Below, piece after piece: positions 1 through 13,850 of a DNA stretch of 64,000 bases. A program made the translations under genes and the position numbers. This DNA comes from Archivesica marissinica (lineage: Eukaryota > Mollusca > Bivalvia > Venerida > Vesicomyidae). Numbering within the stretch: position 1 is the stretch's first letter; the number at the start of each line of letters is the position of its first letter. Under the pieces are notes generated by a model that worked only from the letters and a program-made list of their open reading frames with translations, ran no database searches and was not told the origin of the DNA. The DNA is taken from contig CM026391.1 in the NCBI GenBank assembly GCA_014843695.1, positions 36,459,064 to 36,523,063 of the forward strand. The letters run 5' to 3'.

Positions 1-60
1 ACAGGATATGTGGGTAGTGTACGTATAACAGGATATGTGGGTAGTGTACGTATAACAGGA

Positions 61-1930
61 TATGAGGGTAGTGTACGTATAACAGGATATGTGGGTAGTG
101 TACGTATAGCAGGATATGTGAGTAGTGTACGTATAACAGGATATGTGGGTAGTGTACATATAACAGGATATGTGGGTAGTGTACGTATAACAGGATATGT
201 GGGTAGTGTACATATAACAGGATATGTGGGTAGTGTACGTATAACAGGATATGTGGGTAGTGTACGTATAACAGGATATGTGGGTAGTGTACGTATAACA
301 GGATATGTGGGTAGTGTACGTATAACAGGATATGTGGGTAGTGTACGTATAACAGGATATGTGGGTAGTGTACATATAACAGGATATGTGGGTAGTGTAC
401 ATATAACAGGATATGTGGGTAGTGTACGTATAGCAGGATATGTGAGTAGTGTACGTATAACAGGATATGTGGGTAGTGTACGTGTAACAGGATATGTGGG
501 TAGTGTACGTATAACAGGATATGTGGGTAGTGTACGTATAACAGGATATGTGGGTAGTGTACGCATAACAGGATATGTGGGTAGTGTACGTATAACAGGA
601 TATGTGGGTAGCGCACTTGTAACAGGATATGTGGGTAGTGTACGTGTAACAGGATATGTGGGTAGTGTACGTATAACAGGATATGTGAGTAGTGTACGTA
701 TAGCAGGGTATGTGGGTAGTGTACGTATAACAGGATATGTGGGTAGTGTACGTATAACAGGATATGTGGGTAGTGTACGTATAACAGGATATGAGGGTAG
801 TGTACGTATAACAGGATATGTGGGTAGTGTACGTATAGCAGGATATGTGAGTAGTGTACGTATAACAGGATATGTGGGTAGTGTACATATAACTGGATAT
901 GTGGGTAGTGTACGTATAACAGGATATGTGGGTAGTGTACGTATAACAGGATATGTGGGTAGTGTACGTATAACAGGATATGTGGGTAGTGTACATATAA
1001 CAGGATATGTGGGTAGTGTACGTATAACAGGATATGTGGGTAGTGTACGTATAACAGGATATGTGGGTAGTGTACGTATAACAGGATATGTGGGTAGTGT
1101 ACATATAACAGGATATGTGGGTAGTGTACGTATAACAGGATATGTGGGTAGTGTACGTATAGCAGGATATGTGAGTAGTGTACGTATAACAGGATATGTG
1201 GGTAGTGTACGTATAACAGGATATGTGGGTAGTGTACATATAACAGGATATGTGGGTAGTGTACGTATAGCAGGATGTTTGGGTAGTGTACGTATAACAG
1301 GATATGTGGGTAGTGTACGTATAGCAGGATATGTGGGTAGTGTACGTATAACAGGATATGTGGGTAGCTCACGTGTAACAGGATATGTGGGTAGTGTACG
1401 TATAACAGGATATGTGGGTAGTGTACGTATAACAGGATGTGTGGGTAGTGTACGTATAACAGGATATGTGGGTAGTGTACGTGTAACAGGATATGTGGGT
1501 AGTGTACGTGTAACAGGATATGTGGGTAGTGTACGTATAACAGGATATGTGAGTAGTGTACGTATAGCAGGATATGTGGGTAGTGTACGTATAACAGGAT
1601 ATGTGGGTAGTGTACGTATAACAGGATATGTGGGTAGTGTACGTATAACAGGATATGAGGGTAGTGTACGTATAACAGGATATGTGGGTAGTGTACGTAT
1701 AGCAGGATATGTGAGTAGTGTACGTATAACAGGATATGTGGGTAGTGTACGTATAACAGGATATGTGGGTAGTGTACGTATAACAGGATATGTGGGTAGT
1801 GTACGTATAACAGGATATGTGGGTAGTGTACGTATAGCAGGATATGTGAGTAGTGTACGTATAACAGGATATGTGGGTAGTGTACATATAACAGGATATG
1901 TGGGTAGTATACGTATAACAGGATATGTGG
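61..1930. repeat. Recurring variant haplotype marking 27- and 32-monomer HOR copies
   Basis: A rare TATGAGGGTA monomer starts at 61, 790 and 1654. Each time it is followed by a canonical monomer, an ATAGCAGG monomer and a GTGAGTA monomer in the same order. The spacings are 729 bp (27 x 27) and 864 bp (32 x 27). This is the pattern expected when unequal exchange or segmental duplication copies a block of about 30 monomers. The flanking monomers are too uniform to fix the block edges. Confidence 0.75.
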
Positions 1931-1932
1931 GT

Positions 1933-1985
1933 AGGCATGTAACAGGTATGTGGGTAGACGTGTAACAGGATATGTGGTAGTGTAC
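1933..1985. other. Disrupted patch with several short deletions
   Basis: Within about 50 bp the register breaks several times: GTAGGCATGTAAC, ACAGGTATG, GGGTAGACG and TGTGGTAGTG each lack one or more bases relative to neighbours. The monomers on both sides are perfect 27-mers. Such a tight cluster in an otherwise clean array is more typical of a low-accuracy consensus segment than of natural divergence. Confidence 0.7.
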
Positions 1986-4440
1986 CTATAGCAGGATATG
2001 TGGGTAGTGTACGTATAACAGGATATGTGGGTAGTGTACATATAACAGGATATGTGGGTAGTGTACGCATAACAGGATATGTGGGTAGTGTACGTATAAC
2101 AGGATATGTGGGTAGTGTACGTATAACAGGATATGTGGGTAGTGTACGTATAACAGGATATTTGGGTAGTGTACGTATAACAGGATATGTGGGTATTGTA
2201 CGTATAACAGGATATGTGGGTAGTGTACGTATAACAGGATATGTGGGTAGTGTACGTATAACAGGATATGTGCGTAGTGTACGTATAACAGGATATGTGG
2301 GTAGTGTACATATAACTGGATATGTGGGTAGTGTACGTATAACAGGATATGTGGGTAGTGTACGTATAACAGGATATGTGGGTAGTGTACATATAACAGG
2401 ATATGTGGGTAGTGTACGTATAACAGGATATGTGGGTAGTGTACGTATAACAGGATATGTGGGTAGTGTACGTATAACAGGATATGTGGGTAGTGTACAT
2501 ATAACAGGATATGTGGGTAGTGTACGTATAACAGGATATGTGGGTAGTGTACATATAACAGGATATGTGGGTAGTGTACGCATAACAGGATATGTGGGTA
2601 GTGTACGTATAACAGGATGTGTGGGTAGCGCACGTGTAACAGGATATGTGGGTAGTGTACGTATAACAGGATATGTGGGTAGTGTACGTATAGCAGGATA
2701 TGTGGGTAGTGTACGTATAACAGGATATGTGGGTAGTGTACGTATAACAGGATATGTGGGTAGTGTACGTATAACAGGATATGTGGGTAGTGTACGTATA
2801 ACAGGATATGTGGGTAGTGTACGTATAGCAGGATATGTGAGTAGTGTACGTATAACAGGATATGTGGGTAGTGTACGTATAACAGGATATGTGGGTAGTG
2901 TACGTATAACAGGATATGTGGGTAGTGTACGTATAGCAGGATATGTGGGTAGTGTACGTATAACAGGATATGTGGGTAGTGTACGTATAACAGGATATGT
3001 GGGTAGTGTACGTATAACAGGATATGTGGGTAGTGTACGTATAACAGGATATGTGGGTAGTGTACGTATAACAGGATATGTGGGTAGTGTACGTATAACA
3101 GGATATGTGGGTAGTGTACGTATAACAGGATATGTGGGTAGTGTACATATAACAGGATATGTGGGTAGTGTACGTATAACAGGATATGTGGGTAGTGTAC
3201 GTATAACAGGATATGTGGGTAGTGTACGTATAACAGGATATGTGGGTAGTGTACGTATAACAGGATATGTGGGTAGTGTACGTATAACAGGATATGTGGG
3301 TAGTGTACGTATAACAGGATATGTGGGTAGTGTACGTATAGCAGGATATGTGAGTAGTGTACGTATAACAGGATATGTGGGTAGTGTACGTATAACAGGA
3401 TATGTGGGTAGTGTACGTATAACAGGATATGTGGGTAGTGTACGTATAACAGGATATGTGGGTAGTGTACGTATAACAGGATATGTGAGTAGTGTACGTA
3501 TAACAGGATATGTGGGTAGTGTACGTATAACAGGATATGTGGGTAGTGTACGTATAACAGGATATGTGGGTAGTGTACGTATAACAGGATATGTGGGTAG
3601 CGCACGTGTAACAGGATATGTGGGTAGTGTACGTATAACAGGATATGTGAGTAGTGTACGTATAACAGGATATGTGGGTAGTGTACGTATAACAGGATAT
3701 GTGGGTAGTGTACGTATAACAGGATATGTGGGTAGTGTACGTATAACAGGATATGTGGGTAGTGTACGTATAACAGGATATGTGGGTAGTGTACATATAA
3801 CAGGAGATGTGGGTAGTGCACGTATAACAGGATATGTGGGTAGTGTATATATAACAGGATATGTGGGTAGTGTACGTATAACAGGATATGTGGGTAGTGT
3901 ACGTATAACAGGATATGTGGGTAGTGTACGTATAGTAGGATATGTGGGTAGTGTACGTATAACAGGATATGTGGGTAGTGTACGTATAACAGGATATGTG
4001 GGTAGTGTACGTATAACAGGATATGTGGGTAGTGTACGTATAACAGGATATGTGGGTAGTGTACGTATAACAGGATATGTGGGTAGTGTACGTATAACAG
4101 GATATGTGGGTAGTGTACGTATAACAGGATATGTGGGTAGTGTACGTATAACAGGATATGTGGGTAGTGTACATATAACAGGATATGTGGGTAGTGTACG
4201 TATAACAGGATATGTGGGTAGTTTACATATAACAGGATATGTGGGTAGTTTACGTATAACAGGATATGTGGGGAGTGTACGTATAACAGGATATGTGGGT
4301 AGTGTACATATAACAGGATATGTGGGTAGTTTACATATATAACAGGATATGTGGGTAGTGTACGTATAACAGGATATGTGGGTAGTGTACATATAACAGG
4401 ATATGTGGGTAGTGTAGGTATAACAGGATATGTGGGTAGT

Positions 4441-4919
4441 TTACGTGTAACATGATATGTGGGTAGTGTATGTGTAATAGAATATGTGGGTAGTGTACGT
4501 ATAACAGGATATGTGGGTAGTGTACGTATAACAGGATATGTGGGTAGTGTACGTATAACATGATATGTCGGTACTGTACGTATAAAAGGATATATGGGTA
4601 GTGTACGTATAACAGGATATGTGGGTAGTGTACGTATAACAGGATATGTGGGTAGTGTACGTATAACGGGATATGTGGGTAGTGTACGTATAACAGGATA
4701 TGTGGGTAGCGCACGTGTAACAGGATATGTGGGTAGTGTACGTATAAGAGGATATGTGGTAGCGCAGGTGTAACGGGATATGTGAGTAGAGTACGTATAA
4801 CAGGATATGAGGGTAGTGTACGTATAACAGGACATGAGGGTAGTGAATGTGTAGCAGGATATGTGGGAGTGTACGTATAATAGGATATGTGGGTAGTGTA
4901 CGTCTAACAGGATATGTGG
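4441..4919. repeat. Transition from homogeneous to mixed 27-mers
   Basis: Monomers become diverse here: GTTTACGTGTAACATG, GTGTATGTGTAATAG, TCGGTACTGTACG, a GCGCACGTG type-2 core and a CAGGACATGAGGG monomer. Several of these recur later as HOR markers (TCGGTACTG near 7507, 8913, 10563 and others), so this stretch is probably a partial copy of those units. Single-base losses occur near 4758 and 4867. Confidence 0.8.
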
Positions 4920-7140
4920 GTATTGTACGTATAACAGGATATGTGTGCAATGTACGTATAAAAGGATATGTGGGTAGCACACGTATAACAGGATATGTGG
5001 GTATTGTACGCATAACAGGATATGTGGGTAGTGTACGTGTAACAGGATATGTGGGTAGTGTACGTGGTACAGGATATGTGGGTAGGGCATGTGGAACAGG
5101 ATATGAGGGTAGTGTACGCATAACAGGATATATGGGTAGTGTACGTATAACAGGATATGTGAGTAGCGCATGTGTAACAGGATATATTGGTAGGGCATGT
5201 GGAACAGGATATATGGGTAGTGTACGTGTAACAGGATATGTGGGTAGGGCATGTGGAACAGGATATGTGGGTAGGGCATGTGGAACAGGATATGTGGGTA
5301 GTGTACGTGGAACAGGATATGTGGGTAGTGCACGTGGAACAGGATATGTGGGTAGGGCATGTAGAAAAGGATATGTGGGTAGCGCACGTGGAACAGGATA
5401 TGTGGGTAGCGCACGTGTAACAGGATATGTGGGTAGTGCACATGGAACAGGATATGTGGGTAGGGCATGTAGAAAAGGATATGTGGGTAGCGCACGTGGA
5501 ACAGGATATATGGGTAGCGCACGTGTAACAGGATATGTGGGTTGCGCACGTGGAACAGGATATGTGGGTTGGGCATGTGGAACAGGATATATGGGTAGGG
5601 CATGTGGAGCAGGATATGTGGGTAGGGCATGTGGAACAGGATATGTGGGTAGTGTACGTATAACAGGATATGTGGGTAGTGTACATATAACAGGATATGT
5701 GGGTATTGTACGTATAACAGGATATGTGTGCAATGTACGTATAGAAGGATATGTGGGTAGCACACGTATAACAGGATATGTGGGTATTGTACGCATAACA
5801 GGATATGTGGGTAGTGTACGTGTAACAGGATATGTGGGTAGTGTACGTGGTACAGGATATGTGGGTAGGGCATGTGGAACAGGATATGAGGGTAGTGTAC
5901 GCATAAAGGATATGTGGGTAGTGTACGTATAACAGGATATGTGAGTAGCGCATGTGTAACAGGATATATTGGTAGGGCATGTGGAACAGGATATATGGGT
6001 AGTGTACGTGTAACAGGATGTGGGTAGGGATGTGGAACAGGATATGTGGGTAGGGCATGTGGAACAGGATTGTGGGTAGTGTACGTGGAACAGGATATGT
6101 GGGTAGTGCACGTGGAACAGGATATGTGGGTAGGGCATGTAGAAAAGGATATGTGGGTAGCGCACGTGGAACAGGATATGTGGGTAGCGCACGTGTAACA
6201 GGATATGTGGGTAGTGCACATGGAACAGGATATGTGGGTAGGGCATGTAGAAAAGGATATGTGGGTAGCGCACGTGGAACAGGATATATGGGTAGCGCAC
6301 GTGTAACAGGATATGTGGGTTGCGCACGTGGAACAGGATATGTGGGTTGGGCATGTGGAACAGGATATATGGGTAGGGCATGTGGAGCAGGATATGTGGG
6401 TAGGGCATGTGGAACAGGATATGTGGGTAGTGTACGTATAACAGGATATGTGGGTAGTGTACATATAACAGGATATGTGGGTAGTGTACGTGTAACAGGA
6501 TATGTGGGTAGTGTACGTGGTACAGGATATGTGGGTAGGGCATGTGGAACAGGATATGAGGGTAGTATACGCATAACAGGATATGTGGGTAGTGTACGGA
6601 TAACAGGATATGTGAGTAGCGCATGTGTAACAGGATATATTGGTAGGGCATGTGGAACAGGATATATGGGTAGTGTACGTGTAACAGGATATGTGGGTAG
6701 GGCATGTGGAACAGGATATGTGGGTAGGGCATGTGGAACAGGATATGTGGGTAGTGTACGTGGAACAGGATATGTGGGTAGTGCACGTGGAACAGGATAT
6801 GTGGGTAGGGCATGTAGAAAAGGATATGTGGGTAGCGCACGTGGAACAGGATATGTGGGTAGCGCACGTATAACAGGATATGTGGCTAGTGTACATGGAA
6901 CAGGATATGTGGGTAGGGCATGTAGAAAAGGATATGTGGGTAGCGCACGTGGAACAGGATATGTGGGTAGCGCACGTGTAACAGGATATGTGAGTAGCGC
7001 ACGTGGAACAGGATATGTGGGTTGGGCATGTGGAACAGGATATATGGGTAGGGCATGTGGAGCAGGATATGTGGGTAGGGCATGTGGAACAGGATATGTG
7101 GGTAGTGTACGTATAACAGGATATGTGGGTAGTGTACATA
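4920..7140. repeat. 0.67-0.78 kb HOR, three tandem copies
   Basis: The marker TACGTGGTACAGG occurs at 5061, 5844 and 6514, spacings 783 and 670 bp. A second marker, TATTGTACG followed by TGTGCAATG, starts at 4921 and 5704, again 783 bp (29 x 27). Approximate copies are 4920-5702, 5703-6484 and 6485-7140. The second spacing is 5 bp short of 25 monomers, matching small deletions near 5905, 6020, 6027 and 6070. The copies carry long runs of type-2 monomers including GGGCATGTAGAAAAGG. Confidence 0.85.
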
Positions 7141-9800
7141 TAACAGGATATGTGGGTAGTTTACATATATAACAGGATATGTGGGTAGTGTACGTATAAT
7201 AGGATATGTGGGTAGTGTACGTAAAACAGGATATGTGGGTATTGTACGTATAACAGGATATGTGTGCAATGTACGTATAACAGGATATGTGGGTAGTATA
7301 TATATAACAGGATATGTGGTTAGTGTACGTATAAAAGGCGTATGTGGGTAGTGTATATATAACAGGATATGTGGGTAGTGTACGTATAACAGGATATGTG
7401 GGTAGTGTACGTATAGCAGGATATGTGGGTAGTGTACGTATAGCAGGATATGTGGGTAGTGTACGTATAACGGGATATGTGGGTAGTGTACGTATAACAT
7501 GATATGTCGGTACTGTACGTATAACAGGATATGTGGGTAGTGTACATATAACAGGATATGTGGGTAGTGTACATATAACAGGATATGTTGGTAGTGTACG
7601 TATAACAGAATATGTGGGTAGTGTACGTATAACGGGATATGTGGGTAGTGTACGTATAACAGGATATGTGGGTAGCGCACGTGTAACAGGATAGGTGGGT
7701 AGTGTACGTATACGAGGATATGTGGGTTGCGCAGGTGTAACGGGATATGTGAGTAGTGTACGTTTAACAGGATATGATGGTAATGTACGTATAACAGGAC
7801 ATGAGGGTAGTGAATGTGTAACAGGATATGTGGGTAGTGTACGTATAATAGGATATGTTTGTAGTGTACGTATAACTGGATATGTGGGTATTGTACGTAT
7901 AACAGGATATGTGTGCAATGTACGTATAACAGGATATGTGGATTGCGCACGTATAACAGGATATGTGGGTATTGTACGCATAACAGGATATGTGGGTAGT
8001 GTACGTGTAACAGGATATGTGGGTAGTGTACGTGGTACAGGATATGTGGGTAGGGCATGTGGAACAGGATATGAGGGTAGTGTACGTATAACAGGATATG
8101 TGGGTAGTGTACGTATAACAGGATATGTGAGTAGCGCATGTGTAACAGGATATATTAGTAGGGCATGTGGAACAGGAGATATGGGTAGTGTACGTGTAAC
8201 AGGATATGTGGGTAGGGCATGTGGAACAGGATATGTGGGTAGGGTATGTGGAACAGGATATGTGGGTAGTGTACGTGGAACAGGATATGTGGGTAGTGCA
8301 CATGGAACAGGATATGTGGGTAGGGCATGTAGAAAAGGATATGTGGGTAGCGCACGTGGAACAGGATATGTGGGTAGCGCACGTGTAACATGATATGTGG
8401 GTAGCGCACGTGGAACAGGATATGTGGGTTGGGCATGTGGAACAGGATATATGGGTAGGGCATGTGGAGCAGGATATGTGGGTAGGGCATGTGGAACAGG
8501 ATATGTGGGTAGTGTACGTATAACAGGATATGTGGGTAGTGTACATATAACAGGATATGTGGGTAGTTTACATATATAACAGGATATGTGGGTAGTGTAC
8601 GTATAATAGGATATGTGGGTAGTGTACGTATAACAGGATATGTGGGTATTGTACGTATAACAGGATATGTGTGCAATGTACGTATAACAGGATATGTGGG
8701 TAGTATATATATAACAGGATATGTGGTTAGTGTACGTATAAAAGGCGTATGTGGGTAGTGTATATATAACAGGATATGTGGGTAGTGTACGTATAACAGG
8801 ATATGTGGGTAGTGTACGTAACGGGGATATGTGGGTAGTGTACGTATAGCAGGATATGTGGGTAGTGTACGTATAACGGGATATGTGGGTAGTGTACGTA
8901 GAACATGATATGTCGGTACTGTACGTATAACAGGATATGTGGGTAGTGTACATATAACAGGATATGTGGGTAGGGCATGTGGAACAGGATATGAGGGTAG
9001 TGTACGCATAACAGGATATGTGGGTAGTGTACCTATAACAGGATATGTGAGTAGCGCATGTGTAACAGGATATGTGGTTAGGGCATGTGGAACAGGATAT
9101 GTGGGTATTGTACGTGTAACAGGATATGTGGGTAGTGTACATGGTACAGGATATGTGGGTAGGGCATGTGGAACAGGATATGAGGGTAGTATACGCCTAA
9201 CAAGATATGTGGGTAGTGTACGTATAACAGGATATGTGAGTAGCGCATGTGTAACAGGATATGTGGGTAGGGCATGTGGAACATGATATGTGGGTAGTGT
9301 ACGTGTAACAGGATATGTGGGTAGGGCATGTGGAACAGGATATGTGGGTAGGGCATGTAGAAAAGGGTATGTGGGTAGCGTACGTGGAACAGGATATGTC
9401 GGTAGCGCACGTGTAACATGATATGTGGGTAGCGCACGTGGAACAGGATATGTGGGTTGGGCATGTGGAACAGGATATATGGGTAAGGCATGTGGAGCAG
9501 GATATGTGGGTAGGGCTTGTGGAACAGGATATGTGGGTAGTGTACGTGTAACAGGATATGTGGGTAGTGCACGTGGAAAAGGATATGTGGGTAGTGCACG
9601 TGGAACAGGATATGTGGGTAGGGCATGTGGAACAGGATATGTGGGTAGTGTACCTGGAACACGATATGTGGGTAGTGTACGTATAACAGGATATGTGGGT
9701 AGTGTACGTATAACAGGATATGAGGGTAGTGTACGTATAACAGGATATGTGAGTAGTGTACGCATAGCAGGATATGTGAGTATTGTACGTATAACAGGAT
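6745..9800. repeat. 3,056-bp HOR, copy 1
   Basis: Every marker checked here recurs exactly 3,056 bp downstream: AAAAGGCGTATG at 7331 and 8738, TACGTAACGGGG at 8815, TGATGGTAATG at 7775, TGTGGCTAGTG at 6881, TACCTGGAACACG at 9651 and GGAACATGATATG near 9279. The length equals 113 monomers plus 5 bp. The extra 5 bp are accounted for by two 28-bp, two 29-bp and one 26-bp monomer inside the unit. An internal half-unit spacing of 1,407 bp (52 monomers plus 3 bp) is also visible. The left edge is estimated from where similarity to copy 2 begins. Confidence 0.9.
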
Positions 9801-12750
9801 ATGTGGGTAGTGTACGTGGAACAGGATATGTGGGTAGTGCACGTGGAACAGGATATGTGGGTAGGGCATGTAGAAAAGGATATGTGGGTAGCGCACGTGG
9901 AACAGGATATGTGGGTAGCGCACGTGTAACAGGATATGTGGCTAGTGCACATGGAACAGGATATGTGGGTAGGGCATGTAGAAAAGGATATGTGGGTAGC
10001 GCACGTGGAACAGGATATGTGGGTAGCGCACGTGTAACAGGATATGTGGGTAGCGCACGTGGAACAGGATATGTGGGTTGGGCATGTGGAACAGGATATA
10101 TGGGTAGGGCATGTGGAGCAGGATATGTGGGTAGGGCATGTGTAACAGGATATGTGGGTAGTGTACGTATAACAGGATATGTGGGTAGTGTACATATAAC
10201 AGGATATGTGGGTAGTTTACATTTATAACAGGATATGTGGGTAATGTACGTATAATAGGATATGTGGGTAGTGTACGTATAACAGGATATGTGGGTATTG
10301 TACGTATAACAGGATATGTGTGCAATGTACGTATAACAGGATATGTGGGTAGTATATATATAACAGGATATGTGGTTAGTGTACGTATAAAAGGCGTATG
10401 TGGTTAGTGTATATATAACAGGATATGTGGGTAGTGTACGTATAACAGGATATGTGGGTAGTGTACGTATAGCAGGATATGTGGGTAGTGTACGTATAGC
10501 AGGATATGTGGGTAGTGTACCTATAACGGGATATGTGGGTAGTGTAGGTATAACATGATATGTCGGTACTGTACGTATAACAGGATATGTGGGTAGTGTA
10601 CATATAACAGGATATGTGGGTAGTGTACATATAACAGGATATGTTGGTAGTGTACGTATAACAGAATATGTGGGTAGTGTACGTATAACGGGATATGTGG
10701 GTAGTGTACGTATAACAGGATATGTGGGTAGCGCACGTGTAACAGGATAGGTGGGTAGTGTACGTATACGAGGATATGTGGGTTGCGCAGGTGTAACGGG
10801 ATATGTGAGTAGTGTACGTTTAACAGGATATGATGGTAATGTACGTATAACAGGACATGAGGGTAGTGAATGTGTAACAGGATATGTGGGTAGTGTACGT
10901 ATAATAGGATATGTTTGTAGTGTACGTATAACAGGATATGTGGGTATTGTACGTATAACAGGATATGTGTGCAATGTACGTATAACAGGATATGTGGATA
11001 GCGCACGTATAACAGGATATGTGGGTATTGTACGCATAACAGGATATGTGGGTAGTGTACGTGTAACAGGATATGTGGGTAGTGTACGTGGTACAGGATA
11101 TGTGGGTAGGGCATGTGGAACAGGATATGAGGGTAGTGTACGTATAACAGGATATGTGGGTAGTGTACGTATAACAGGATATGTGAGTAGCGCATGTGTA
11201 ACAGGATATATTAGTAGGGCATGTGGAACAGGAGATATGGGTAGTGTACGTGTAACAGGATATGTGGGTAGGGCATGTGGAACAGGATATGTTGGTAGGG
11301 TATGTGGAACAGGATATGTGGGTAGTGTACGTGGAACAGGATATGTGGGTAGTGCACATGGAACAGGATATGTGGGTAGGGCATGTAGAAAAGGATATGT
11401 GGGTAGCGCACGTGGAACAGGATATGTGGGTAGCGCACGTGTAACAGGATATGTGGGTAGCGCACGTGGAACAGGATATGTGGGTTGGGCATGTGGAACA
11501 GGATATATGGGTAGGGCATGTGGAGCAGGATATGTGGGTAGGGCATGTGGAACAGGATATGTGGGTAGTGTACGTATAACAGGATATGTGGGTAGTGTAC
11601 ATATAACAGGATATGTGGGTAGTTTACATATATAACAGGATATGTGGGTAGTGTACGTATAATAGGATATGTGGGTAGTGTACGTATAACAGGATATGTG
11701 GGTATTGTACGTATAACAGGATATGTGTGCAATGTACGTATAGCAGGATATGTGGGTAGTATATATATAACAGGATATGTGGTTAGTGTACGTATAAAAG
11801 GCGTATGTGGGTAGTGTATATATAACAGGATATGTGGGTAGTGTACGTATAACAGGATATGTGGGTAGTGTACGTAACGGGGATATGTGGGTAGTGTACG
11901 TATAGCAGGATATGTGGGTAGTGTACGTATAACGGGATATGTGGGTAGTGTACGTAGAACATGATATGTCGGTACTGTACGTATAACAGGATATGTGGGT
12001 AGTGTACATATAACAGGATATGTTGGTAGGGCATGTGGAACAGGATATGAGGGTAGTGTACGCATAACAGGATATGTGGGTAGTGTACCTATAACAGGAT
12101 ATGTGAGTAGCGCATGTGTAACAGGATATGTGGTTAGGGCATGTGGAACAGGATATGTGGGTATTGTACGTGTAACAGGATATGTGGGTAGTGTACATGG
12201 TACAGGATATGTGGGTAGGGCATGTGGAACAGGATATGAGGGTAGTATACGCATAACAAGATATGTGGGTAGTGTACGTATAACAGGATATGTGAGTAGC
12301 GCATGTGTAACAGGATATGTGGGTAGGGCATGTGGAACATGATATGTGGGTAGTGTACGTGTAACAGGATATATGGGTAGGGCATGTGGAACAGGATATG
12401 TGGGTAGGGCATGTAGAAAAGGGTATGTGGGTAGCGTACGTGGAACAGGATATGTGGGTAGCGCACGTGTAACATGATATGTGGGTAGCGCACGTGGAAC
12501 AGGATATGTGGGTTGGGCATGTGGAACAGGATATATGGGTAAGGCATGTGGAGCAGGATATGTGGGTAGGGCTTGTGGAACAGGATATGTGGGTAGTGTA
12601 CGTGTAACAGGATATGTGGGTAGTGCACGTGGAACAGGATATGTGGGTAGTGCACGTGGAACAGGATATGTGGGTAGGGCATGTGGAACAGGATATGTGG
12701 GTAGTGTACCTGGAACACGATATGTGGGTAGTGTACGTATAACAGGATAT
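9801..12750. repeat. 3,056-bp HOR, copy 2
   Basis: The same ordered markers appear here: AAAAGGCGTATG at 10387 and 11794, TACGTAACGG at 11871, TGATGGTAATG at 10831 and TACCTGGAACACG at 12707. Differences from copy 1 are scattered substitutions, plus loss of one monomer near 12745 where copy 1 has two before its TATGAGGGTA unit. Similarity ends around 12750. A truncated third copy of the family lies at about 28930-30152. Confidence 0.88.
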
Positions 12751-13850
12751 GAGGGTAGTGTACGTATAACAGGATATGTGGGTAGTGTACGTATAACAGG
12801 ATATGTGGGTAGTATACGTATAACAGGATATGTGGGTAGTTTATATATAACAGGATATGTGGGTAGTGTACGTATAACAGGATATGTGGGTAGTGTATAT
12901 ATAACAGGATATGTGGGTAGTGTACGTATAACAGGATATGTGGGTAGTGTACGTAACAGGGATATGTGGGTAGTGTACGTATAGCAGGATATGTGAGTAG
13001 TGTACGAATAACGGGATATGTGGGTAGTGTACGTATAACATGATATGTCGGTACTGTACGTATAGCAGGATATGTGGGTAGTGTACATATAACAGGATAT
13101 GTGGGTAGGGCATGTGGAACAGGATATGAGGGTAGTGTACGCATAACAGGATATGTGGGTAGTGTACCTATAACAGGATATGTGAGTAGCGCATGTGTAA
13201 CAGGATATGTGGTTAGGGCATGTGGAACAGGATATGTGGGTATTGTACGTGTAACAGGATATGTGGGTAGTGTACATGGTACAGGATATGTGGGTAGGGC
13301 ATGTGGAACAGGATATGAGGGTAGTATATGCATAACAGGATATGTGGGTAGTGTACGTATAACAGGATATGTGAGTAGCGCATGTGTAACAGGATATGTG
13401 GGTAGGGCATGTGGAACATGATATGTGAGTAGTGTACGTGTAACAGGATATGTGGGTAGGGCATGTGGAACAGGATATGTGGGTAGGGCATGTAGAAAAG
13501 GATATGTTGGTAGCGTACGTGGAACAGGATATGTGGGTAGCGCACGTGTAACATGATATGTGGGTAGCGCACGTGGAACAGGATATGTGGGTTGGGCATG
13601 TGGAACAGGATATATGGGTAAGGCATGTGGAGCAGGATATGTGGGTAGGGCTTGTGGAACAGGATATGTGGGTAGTGTACGTGTAACAGGATATGTGGGT
13701 AGTGCACGTGGAACAGCATAAGTGGGTAGTGCACGTGGAACAGGATATGTGGGTAGGGCATGTGGAACAGGATATGTGGGTAGTGTACCTGGAACACGAT
13801 ATGTGGGTAGTGTACGTATAACAGGATATGTGGGTATTGTACCTATAACA
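11815..13850. repeat. 1,079-bp tandem duplication
   Basis: Three independent markers shift by 1,079 bp: TACGTAACGG/TACGTAACAGG (11871 to 12950), GGAACATGATATG (12337 to 13416) and TACCTGGAACACG (12707 to 13786). The length is 40 monomers minus 1 bp, the missing base coming from the 26-bp GTACGTAAC monomer. The second copy arose from the right half of the 3,056-bp unit, so this duplication is nested on, and probably younger than, that HOR. Confidence 0.87.

Larger units (their letters stand above)
1..4440. repeat. Homogeneous type-1 block of the 27-bp array
   Basis: About 164 nearly uniform monomers. The common variants are single transitions: CGTATA to CATATA, ATAACAGG to ATAGCAGG, and GTGGGTA to GTGAGTA. 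Type-2 cores appear only sporadically, for example near 611, 2628 and 3600. This is the least diverged part of the array and its length register is almost perfect, apart from a disrupted patch near 1933-1980 and a 29-bp monomer at about 4331. It looks like recently amplified or well homogenised satellite. Confidence 0.93.
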
